Part shown: positions 1 through 6,052 of the stretch, one piece after another | How positions within the stretch are numbered: the stretch's first letter is position 1 | How the letters are laid out: the number at the start of each line of letters is the position of its first letter | NCBI GenBank assembly: GCA_016867255.1 | Contig: VGKB01000036.1 | Location: 1 to 7,644 of the forward strand | Length of the DNA: 7,644 nt | Source: Candidatus Moraniibacteriota bacterium | GTDB taxonomy: Bacteria; Patescibacteriota; Minisyncoccia; CAIUEV01 | Reading direction: 5' to 3' | Translations under genes and position numbers: made by a program | The notes under the pieces: generated by a model | The model's input: the letters and a program-made list of their open reading frames with translations, nothing else | Told to the model about the DNA's origin: nothing | Databases searched by the model: none

Positions 1-27
1 TGTCATTTTTTTTGTCTATCATTGTAC

Positions 28-105
28 AAGGGGTGTTTTTTGTTGTAATCACTTCAAATATAACTAATTAAGTTGTAAATGAAGAACAAAAACCCCCTTT
101 TTTTT
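28..105 (+). terminator. Long imperfect hairpin followed by a T-run
   Basis: The outer arms AAGGGGTGTTTTTTGTT (28-44) and AACAAAAACCCCCTT (85-99) pair with one small interruption. The intervening bases continue the stem imperfectly (CTTCA near 53 with TGAAG near 80, AACT with AGTT) around a TAATTA loop. A run of T extends to 105 on the + strand only, so the polarity fits a rho-independent terminator for a + strand gene off the left edge. Read on the - strand, downstream of the membrane-protein gene ending at 162, the stem has no T-run directly after it, so it would be at best a weak terminator for that gene. The rest of 1-161 is AT-rich and shows no gene. Confidence 0.5.
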
Positions 106-161
106 CAGCTTTTATGAATAATGCAGGCTATAATAATCAGTTCCATATTATTTAAAATATA

Positions 162-599
162 TTAATCATTTAATCTTTTAGAAATTGCATCTATCTGCAG
201 GTCGACAAATTGTTTTAACCCAATTAGTCCAATACTCCAACCAATTAATATAGGGACAAAGATTAAGATGAGTGTTAAAAGAAATGATAAATGAAAAAGT
301 TTCCACAATATAAACATTCCAGATGCCGCCATAAGTGTCCAAAACACTATTTGTTTTGTTAAGTCTATCGAAAACGAAAGAGAGTTATTATCCACCTGAA
401 AATATCCTGAATCCCTAAAACTCAATTGTCTCTGGATTGTCTCCCATCCATTTGATTGATACTTATATAGCCTCTTAATTTTTAACTTAGAATCAGATTG
501 CCGGATTGTTTTATATTGTCCAGTAAAATAGATTTCAATAATCTGAAAAACTGAATCAGCTGACAGATTTTCCGGTTTATTTATTAGTTTCCTAATCAT
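162..599 (-). CDS. Small two-helix membrane protein of unknown function
   Basis: This 145-residue protein does not match any family I recognise. Residues 1-80 are polar and mixed charged, with no signal peptide at the N-terminus. Two adjacent hydrophobic segments follow, roughly residues 83-102 and 104-127, separated only by a His-Leu pair, so it should form a helical hairpin in the inner membrane with both the large N-terminal part and the short C-terminal tail (FVDLQIDAISKRLND) on the same side, probably cytoplasmic. The start chosen is the only ATG near the beginning of the frame; it is preceded by an AT-rich leader without a clear Shine-Dalgarno site. It stands alone: the next - strand gene upstream is over 700 nt away, with repeats and a transposase remnant between. 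Codon use is AT-rich like the kinase operon. It is a plausible real gene because of its length and coherent membrane topology, but no function can be assigned. Confidence 0.6.
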   Translation of the reverse strand: MIRKLINKPENLSADSVFQIIEIYFTGQYKTIRQSDSKLKIKRLYKYQSNGWETIQRQLSFRDSGYFQVDNNSLSFSIDLTKQIVFWTLMAASGMFILWKLFHLSFLLTLILIFVPILIGWSIGLIGLKQFVDLQIDAISKRLND

Positions 600-658
600 G
601 ATTTATCTATTGTAGGGGGTCCCAATTATTAAGCACAACGGCCCGGCAATATGGGGAG

Positions 659-953
659 GTTGTGTTACCCGACGCCAGCATCCGGGCAGAGTCTTGGTTA
701 CCCGCGCCAGCGGGGCCGATATGTTGTCACGGTGCAAGGCGGGTATGGCGTGGTTTTTGCAATCCGGGTACAATGAATTTTAGGATAAGGCGCGGTCGCG
801 GTACAATGTTGATCGGAGCCGGTAAGCTGTCACGGTATAAAATTTAAATAAAGGGCACTTGCACAGAGTCGCGGTACAAAGGTGATCGGAGCAAGGAAAT
901 AGTCAAGGTATATTGGATTTATATTGAGTGTAAAGGCGCGAATCCGGGTGCAA
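659..953. repeat. Degenerate tandem array, period about 35 nt
   Basis: A 12-nt core resembling GTCRCGGTRCAA recurs at 726, 762, 795, 829, 868, 902 and 942, with two weaker copies at 659 and 691. Spacings are 32, 35, 36, 33, 34, 39, 34 and 40 nt. A higher-order unit is visible: 795-819 and 868-892 match at 23 of 25 bases (both contain GTCGCGGTACAA and then TGATCGGAGC), and similarity continues weakly downstream, giving a period of about 73 nt. Spacings are not multiples of three and copies differ in sequence, so this is neither a coding repeat nor a CRISPR array. It looks like an old decaying minisatellite; a binding-site array is possible but unsupported. The stretch is more GC-rich than the flanking genes. 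Confidence 0.6.
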
Positions 954-966
954 CAACGACAAGAAA

Positions 967-1141
967 TGTTACATGTGCCAGCCGAATCCGAAATGATGAT
1001 AATAGATCAAAAAGAAGAAAACGTTCGGGCTGATAAACCACTTATGGTATTTGCCCGGCTGGCGTTTACGTCACCAGGCAAAAACCATGACAAACAACTT
1101 ACCCATATTGTCCGTGTTAGCATTTCGGGGGCAATGTAACA
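967..1141. repeat. Nested inverted repeats, about 175 nt
   Basis: The outer arms are 967-995 and 1121-1141: TGTTACAT, TGCC and CCGAAATG on the left are matched in order by CATTTCGG, GGCA and ATGTAACA on the right, with an 8-nt one-sided bulge (980-987). An inner pair is AAACG..GGGC (1019-1030) with GCCC..CGTTT (1053-1067), and an apical hairpin ACCA-CTTA-TGGT occupies 1037-1048. A competing pairing joins GCCAGCCG (977-984) to CGGCTGGC (1056-1063). No open frame here is convincing. The right arm ends where the transposase fragment begins. It could be a structured RNA, a small non-autonomous element or a recombination hairpin; I cannot tell which. Confidence 0.45.
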
Positions 1142-1356
1142 ACAAACACCAGGTCCTTTGTCTTTACATTACAGCTTATTGTCTTGTTGCTATTATTGAG
1201 CATGACCTCAGGCTTAACCGAAGTACCTTTGATGTGCTTCGTATCCACAGTATGTCGCTTTTCGACAAGACTCCGATCAGGGAACTCTTCGAAAAGCCAG
1301 AATCTGTGGATGATATCTATGAAGTCAGCAGTCCTCAATTGTGCTTTAATTTTTAG
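1141..1356 (+). pseudogene. C-terminal fragment of an IS4-family transposase
   Basis: About 71 codons remain open to the TAG at 1354-1356. The segment ITAYCLVAIIEHDLRLNRST, followed by a DVLRI..MSLFDKTPIRELF stretch and a final QLCFNF, closely resembles the C-terminal end I know from Bacteroidota IS4-family DDE transposases (the group with a DUF4372 N-terminal domain), which end in the same AYCLVAI / LDKTPIREL / FNF pattern. The DDE catalytic core and the N-terminus are absent: upstream of about 1141 the sequence becomes the inverted-repeat structure and shows no transposase similarity, so the protein cannot be active. The stop codon lies inside the IS terminal repeat (1351-1369), as expected for the 3' end of such an element. 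The fragment converges on the receiver gene, and their stop codons are only 6 nt apart. Family assignment is from memory of the motif pattern, not from a search. Confidence 0.75.
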
Positions 1357-1369
1357 TGGACACTAATGT
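1351..1369. repeat. IS terminal inverted repeat, right-end form
   Basis: TTTTAGTGGACACTAATGT is the reverse complement of the repeat at 5942-5961, except that one C is missing after TTTTAGT (19 of 20 positions with a single gap). It carries the stop codon of the transposase fragment (TAG 1354-1356, + strand) and the stop of the receiver gene (TAG at 1363-1365, - strand). Its position directly after the transposase C-terminus identifies it as the element's right end. Confidence 0.75.
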
Positions 1370-1845
1370 TGTGGGTCTATTATTTTTCCAAAATCAAGTA
1401 GTGACCTCATAAAGATATTACGGGAGCTTCTGGTGTATTCAACATCATCCTTTAAATAGTCGAGCATCATTTTAATTTTTATATGGGCCGAAACCCGGGC
1501 GAATAACTCCTCTTTAATAAAAGGCTTAGTTATATAGTCAACCCCACCCAGCTCAAACCCTTTCACTATATCATTGGTTTCGGTAAGGGCAGTTAAAAAG
1601 ATAATCGGAATATCTTTGGTCGCATAATTTGCCTTAATAATTTTACAAACTTCAAATCCATCCATCACGGGCATCATAATATCTAGCAGTATTAAATCTA
1701 TCTTCGATGTTTCAAGGATTTTAAGAGCTTTTTCCCCGTCAAGGGCTAAAGCCATTTGGTAGCCTTTGTCCTGCAAATAGTTAACAACAATACGCAGATT
1801 CTCCTTATTATCGTCAACAACAAGAATAAATATTTCCTTTTTCAT
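1363..1845 (-). CDS. Stand-alone receiver-domain response regulator
   Basis: This 160-residue cytoplasmic protein is a CheY-like receiver (residues 4-120) with a short helical tail. The acidic pair D11/D12 binds Mg2+, D55 (in LILLDIMMP) is the phosphoacceptor, T85 (IIFLTAL) is the switch residue and K107 (TKPF) is the conserved lysine, so it should be phosphorylatable. There is no DNA-binding, GGDEF, HD-GYP or other output domain; residues 121-160 are probably alpha-helical and end KIIDPQH. The start ATG lies 5 nt after the hybrid kinase stop, giving a co-transcribed pair; the leader is A-rich and lies within the end of the kinase gene. The kinase is the obvious phosphodonor, with this protein acting as a diffusible relay or protein-interaction output. 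The stop codon is furnished by the IS terminal repeat, so the original C-terminus may have been longer or slightly different. The receiver assignment is certain; completeness of the tail is not. Confidence 0.92.
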   Translation of the reverse strand: MKKEIFILVVDDNKENLRIVVNYLQDKGYQMALALDGEKALKILETSKIDLILLDIMMPVMDGFEVCKIIKANYATKDIPIIFLTALTETNDIVKGFELGGVDYITKPFIKEELFARVSAHIKIKMMLDYLKDDVEYTRSSRNIFMRSLLDFGKIIDPQH

Positions 1846-1850
1846 AGCAT

Positions 1851-4800
1851 TTAAGTTTTATTTAGTGATTCAAAACGTTCAATTATACGTGGAAACTTCG
1901 CCACAGTTTCTTTAATTAAATCTAAGTCAATATGCTCTATGCCTTCAATGAGCATATTTGAATAGTTAATCAGTAGAGTCAAGCTGTATTTTTTTGCAAA
2001 GTTTCTCAAATTGTTTGCAAAATTTTCAATTTTAAATAAAACTAACTGCTCCTTTATATCTTCCCATTGAGGCATGAACTTTTGCTTTAGCTCATCAACT
2101 ATTTCGGGAATAAGTTTTTGCAGTTCGGGGCTTATTTTTTCTGCAATTTCTGTAATACCTATGTCCTTATCCTTATTATCATCAGTTTCAATACTATATT
2201 CTAAATGTTTTGCCAAAACAGCCATCAACTCACTTTTTTTTACGGGTTTATATAATGCGCCGTTAAAATGCTTAGAAAACTCAATTTTTTCGGAGCTAAA
2301 CACCGAAGCAGTATATGCAATAATAGGGATATGAGCGGTTTTTGGGTTTTCTTTAATTCGTTTTGCCACCTCAAAACCATCTATACCGGGCATACGTATA
2401 TCGAGCAGTATTAAGTCGGGTATGCTGTGCTTTAAAAATTCTAGTGCAATTTCTCCATTTTCGGCTGTTGTTACTTTTAAGTCTAACTGATATAAAAAGT
2501 TTTCGGATGTTTCGATATTTGTATATATGTCATCAACTACCAGAACTGTAGCGTTTTTGAATTTTATGTTGCCTTCAATTGTTAATAAATTGTTTCTGGG
2601 GAATTCCGCCATATTAAATTCAACATTTGGTATAGTGATAGTAAAAACAGATCCCTTATTTAATTCGCTCTGCACATTGATTTGCCCATCCATTTTTTCA
2701 ACCAGCCTTTTGGTAATTGCAAGTCCGAGACCGGTGCCTCCATACTGCCTGTTAATCTGACCTGCTTGCTGCTTAAAGGCTTCAAAAATCGTGTCGTGGT
2801 ATTCTTTCGCAATACCAATTCCTGTATCTTCTATATTTATAATCAGATCTCCCTTATCGTCAGCTTTATTTGCAATGTCAATGCTAATAAAAACATACCC
2901 CTTATGAGTAAATTTAATGGCATTGCCAACTACATTAAAAACAATCTGTTTCATTCTTATTTCATCTAATCGCAGAATACTCGGGAAATCTTCGCTTGTA
3001 TTAACAACTATACTTATACCTTTTTTGAGTGCTTTCTCTTCGTAAAGCATTTTTATCTCATTTACAAGGTGTATTAAATCAGTTGGTTGCGGTGACATTT
3101 CGAGTTTGCCCGATTCAATTTTTGAGAGGTCTAATATATCGTTTAATAGTGAAAGTAAAAGATTGCCACTGTTTAGCACAGATTTTATCATTTTCTTGTG
3201 ATTACTATCGTCTAGTTTAAAATACAGTGCTTCACTAAACCCTAATATAGCGTTCATGGGTGTGCGAATTTCGTGGCTCATGTTTGCAAGAAATTCACTT
3301 TTTGCACGGTTGGCATTTTCTGCTCTTTCTTTTTCAAGGATTAGTGAACCCTCAAGTGCAATACGATTCTGAATATTTACAATTAATTCGGCAAAAACCA
3401 ATAGTAGGGTTTCTTCTCTGGGTGTATAAGTATGGTGTGAGCTAACTGAGTCGAAGCCAATAAACCCCACACATTTTCCGTGATTCATGAGCGGAAGTGT
3501 CATTAAGCTTTTTACACCTTGCGGTTCAAGAATTTCTCTTACACCATCATTTTCATCTAATGCCGCAACATCGGGAATTGAAAGAGTATTGCCTAGTTTA
3601 TGGGCATCAATCCACCAGGGGATAACCTCAATCGGCACTTGTTGTAGATTTTCAATTTCTGCACTAATGCCCTCGGCACACCACTCATAGGTATTATTAC
3701 AAACATTATTACTCCAATCGTAATCAAAAATGTAAGCTCTGTCAGCATTAACAAATAGTCCCATTTGTTTGAGCGCATTATTTATTTCATCAGCAATACT
3801 TTCGAGAGGAATATTAATAAAAGATTTAGCCATATTAATGAGCAGTTCAAGGGTAACCTGAAATTGTTTGGTTTCTGTGATATTTTCAGCAGCACACACA
3901 ACATATTCCACTGTACCATCATCTCGTAATTTAGGTGTTTTTACAATAGAAATTAATCTTTTTTCGCCAGATGCATGAGGCACCCACTCTTCGGTATGCA
4001 CAGTCTTTTTTGTGCTGAACACTTCGGTGTTGGACTGTTTGCAGACATCGACTATATCTTTTGGAAAAATGTCGTACAAATTCTTGAAGGCAAGATCTTC
4101 GATTTTGACACCATTGAAATCGGCATGAGCCTGATTCAGTGTTCCGTAGGTTGTTTCATCAGTAAGATACCAGGTTTGGGTTTGGATATTGTCGAGCAAA
4201 ATTTTCTGGTTTTGTTGAGATTGAAGGAGTTTTTCTTCGATCCGGTACTTTTCTATCGCCATAACGGCGATTTGCGTTGCCCATTTCAGTGTGCGAAGAC
4301 TCTCTGATGTTGGTTCTCCCGTTTTACGATGATAATTGGCAAATGCACCCAGCACTTCTCCATTTGCTGAAAGAATAGGCAACGACCAGCAGGCGTTTAG
4401 ATTATGCATGCGGGTTTTTTCGATAAATGCGGTGTAGGGCATCCATTTAGGATCGTTTTGTATATCGGCGGCTATGGCAAGTTTGCCGGTAAACGCAGCT
4501 GTACCACAACTGCCTACATTATTGCCAATGGGCAGTCCTGCTTCCATAAGAGCATTATAGTCGGCAGGAAGGTTTGGTGCGGCTCCCTGCACCAAGATAT
4601 TTTTTTTAGCATCAAAAAGCAGGATAGACGCCCGTATATTAGAGTCAACTTCTTCTGTAAAACAACAAAGCGTTTCCAAAATATCAGCCAAAGGCTTTTT
4701 TTGAGCGATCATTAGCAATACATTATTACTCAACTGAATTTCCAGCTCGGCCTTTTTGCGTTCGGTGATATCAAGAATAAATCCATTTATTTTTACAGGG

Positions 4801-5918
4801 TTCCCTTCCTGATCGCGAACAACTCCGGCCGATTCCCTCACCCAAAGGACTTTTTCGGATTGTGTTACAATTCTGTGTTCATAATCGAGGGTTTTCTCCT
4901 CTTTCAAGTCAGTAATCGTCTTGTTGACTTCGGCAACATATTCTCTGTCATCCGGATGAATAAACGATACAAAATCCTCAAAGGTTCCTCCAAACGAACC
5001 TTTGTCCAAACCAAAGAGAGCTTCACACTCAGGAGACCAATACAGTTTTTCTGACTGCATATCATACTCCCAGTTACCAGCACGAGCAAAGGTTTGTGCC
5101 TGGGAAAATCGTTGCTGATTTATACGAAGGGCATCTTCCATTTCTTTCCGCTCGGTAACATCCACCTGAACACCAAAATGACCGGTAATCCGCCCCTCAT
5201 CGTCATACAAACAGATGTAATCACCGTCAATGATAAAAGGAGTACCATCCAATTTCTGCTCATAGGTTTCTACATGCAATTTACCCTTATCAAACAACCC
5301 TGTCCGGATTTCTCTGGCGTGGTCAAGGTCGTGTTTGAAAAGTTCACGAACAGTAATGCCCACAAAATCCTTTTCTTCTGCTCCATACTGATCCAGCATC
5401 GCCTGATTCACCCGTGTCATCTTCTGGTGATCCAATACATACTCTATCATTTTCTTTTTGTCTGTGCGATCATTCCATTCAATGGGTTCGTCCAGCATGC
5501 ATATAAAGAAGCCGTGCAGTGATTGATTGAAGAACATTTCAATCTCTTTTCTCTGCTTTTTACTGGCAGTAATATCTACAAACACGGTGGTAAAAAAGAG
5601 TTTTTCCGTGGAATAAACATGCACACGATACCATTTTTTTAATGGTTCGCTGTACTGCTCAAACTCCTTTTCTCCGCCGTTCAGGGCTACCTTTCTATAA
5701 AAACCAATCCAGTCGAATTCACCTTTTTCGATGCCGGGAATTGCTGTTTTGACAGTTTTTCCGATGATATCATCTGCTTTCAGACTTGTGAGTTTTTCAA
5801 AGGTAGCATTGACTTCCAAAAATTCGTAGTCAACGGGTTTGCCGCTATCGTCAAGGATGATGCGGTGGTGTGCATAACCCATAATGGGGCTTTTGAGAAT
5901 ATTTTCTATGCTGTTCAT
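1851..5918 (-). CDS. Hybrid sensor histidine kinase, 4 PAS + 2 GAF + receiver
   Basis: This 1355-residue soluble kinase has no membrane segment or signal peptide, so it senses cytoplasmic cues. Approximate order: PAS 5-118; PAS 125-258 (ends VTERK); PAS 270-390 (NWEYD..IHPDDRE, ends ITERK); GAF 395-558 (NNVGSCGTAAF); PAS 565-690; GAF 695-855; HisKA with phospho-His H882 in SHEIRTPMN; HATPase with N-box N999 (NVVGNAIKFT), G1 DTGIGI at 1031, F-box FEAF and G2 GGTGLGL at 1060; receiver 1122-1240 with D1129/D1130, phosphoacceptor D1173 (LLDIRMPG), T1203 and K1224. All catalytic motifs are intact. Residues 1260-1355 are helical and HPt-like, but the expected His aligns with Asn (A1301-N-N-L-R). 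Ligands cannot be deduced; bulky GAF domains of this type sense small molecules or redox in some families. The start ATG is 23 nt inside the IS end at 5942, leaving almost no room for a native promoter. It is the first gene of an operon with the receiver gene. The sensor half (about 3960-5918) is less AT-rich than the catalytic half. Confidence 0.95.
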   Translation of the reverse strand: MNSIENILKSPIMGYAHHRIILDDSGKPVDYEFLEVNATFEKLTSLKADDIIGKTVKTAIPGIEKGEFDWIGFYRKVALNGGEKEFEQYSEPLKKWYRVHVYSTEKLFFTTVFVDITASKKQRKEIEMFFNQSLHGFFICMLDEPIEWNDRTDKKKMIEYVLDHQKMTRVNQAMLDQYGAEEKDFVGITVRELFKHDLDHAREIRTGLFDKGKLHVETYEQKLDGTPFIIDGDYICLYDDEGRITGHFGVQVDVTERKEMEDALRINQQRFSQAQTFARAGNWEYDMQSEKLYWSPECEALFGLDKGSFGGTFEDFVSFIHPDDREYVAEVNKTITDLKEEKTLDYEHRIVTQSEKVLWVRESAGVVRDQEGNPVKINGFILDITERKKAELEIQLSNNVLLMIAQKKPLADILETLCCFTEEVDSNIRASILLFDAKKNILVQGAAPNLPADYNALMEAGLPIGNNVGSCGTAAFTGKLAIAADIQNDPKWMPYTAFIEKTRMHNLNACWSLPILSANGEVLGAFANYHRKTGEPTSESLRTLKWATQIAVMAIEKYRIEEKLLQSQQNQKILLDNIQTQTWYLTDETTYGTLNQAHADFNGVKIEDLAFKNLYDIFPKDIVDVCKQSNTEVFSTKKTVHTEEWVPHASGEKRLISIVKTPKLRDDGTVEYVVCAAENITETKQFQVTLELLINMAKSFINIPLESIADEINNALKQMGLFVNADRAYIFDYDWSNNVCNNTYEWCAEGISAEIENLQQVPIEVIPWWIDAHKLGNTLSIPDVAALDENDGVREILEPQGVKSLMTLPLMNHGKCVGFIGFDSVSSHHTYTPREETLLLVFAELIVNIQNRIALEGSLILEKERAENANRAKSEFLANMSHEIRTPMNAILGFSEALYFKLDDSNHKKMIKSVLNSGNLLLSLLNDILDLSKIESGKLEMSPQPTDLIHLVNEIKMLYEEKALKKGISIVVNTSEDFPSILRLDEIRMKQIVFNVVGNAIKFTHKGYVFISIDIANKADDKGDLIINIEDTGIGIAKEYHDTIFEAFKQQAGQINRQYGGTGLGLAITKRLVEKMDGQINVQSELNKGSVFTITIPNVEFNMAEFPRNNLLTIEGNIKFKNATVLVVDDIYTNIETSENFLYQLDLKVTTAENGEIALEFLKHSIPDLILLDIRMPGIDGFEVAKRIKENPKTAHIPIIAYTASVFSSEKIEFSKHFNGALYKPVKKSELMAVLAKHLEYSIETDDNKDKDIGITEIAEKISPELQKLIPEIVDELKQKFMPQWEDIKEQLVLFKIENFANNLRNFAKKYSLTLLINYSNMLIEGIEHIDLDLIKETVAKFPRIIERFESLNKT

Positions 5919-5941
5919 ACTATTTTCTTAACTATAAAAAT

Positions 5942-6052
5942 ACATTAGTGTCCGACTAAAATAATAAAAAGAGGGGTACTCCCCAAAGGTTTCCCCAAAT
6001 GTTGTAACTTGGTTTTTGCGAAAACTTGCTACAACATGGAGCATAATTTAGG
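5942..6052 (+). mobile_element. Left-end remnant of an IS4-type element
   Basis: The terminal repeat (5942-5961, starting ACATTAGTGTCCG) matches the inverted copy at 1351-1369. It is followed by about 90 nt of AT-rich DNA containing a GGGG/CCCC hairpin (5973-5984) and a compound hairpin in which ATGTTGTA (5999-6006) pairs with TACAACAT (6030-6037) around GTTTT-TGCG-AAAAC (6012-6025). The ATG at 6036 could be the original transposase start (M-E-H-N-L) before the sequence switches abruptly at about 6053 into the GC-rich PAS gene. The remainder of the element is gone. An alternative is a tiny non-autonomous element of about 110 nt whose other end (around 6038-6047) has decayed; only a 7-of-10 match supports that. 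Confidence 0.6.

Larger units (their letters stand above)
1141..6052. mobile_element. Candidate decayed composite transposon carrying the kinase operon
   Basis: The left boundary is the 3' end of an IS4-type copy (transposase C-terminus plus terminal repeat, 1141-1369). The right boundary is the 5' end of a second copy in the same direction (5942 to about 6052), and the kinase/receiver operon fills the space between the two inward-facing ends. This geometry matches a composite transposon with direct IS copies, each later truncated on its outer side. The outer IS ends, and hence any target duplication, are missing. Two independent IS insertions followed by deletions would leave the same picture. 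Neither copy can produce transposase, so the unit is immobile unless a related element elsewhere acts on the inner ends. Confidence 0.45.

Noticed and set aside
662..847. Open frame of 61 codons on the + strand
   Set aside because: It lies over the degenerate repeat array, has Arg/Gly/Cys-rich low-quality composition and no recognisable motif; the repeat spacing is not a multiple of three.
659..953. Regularly spaced repeats as a CRISPR array
   Set aside because: The repeated core is only 12 nt and varies between copies, the spacing is irregular, and no cas genes are present.
924..1139. Open frame of 71 codons on the + strand
   Set aside because: It overlaps the nested inverted repeats and has no similarity I recognise; probably chance.
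967..1141. Inverted repeat as an integron attC site
   Set aside because: The outer arms begin TGTTAC and end GTAACA, the opposite polarity to attC (AAC at left, GTT at right), the inner arms do not fit RYYYAAC/GTTRRRY, and no integrase or cassette array is visible.
5942..6050. A complete small non-autonomous element of about 110 nt
   Set aside because: Only one end carries a good terminal repeat; the candidate partner near 6038-6047 matches at only 7 of 10 bases, so a truncated IS end is simpler.
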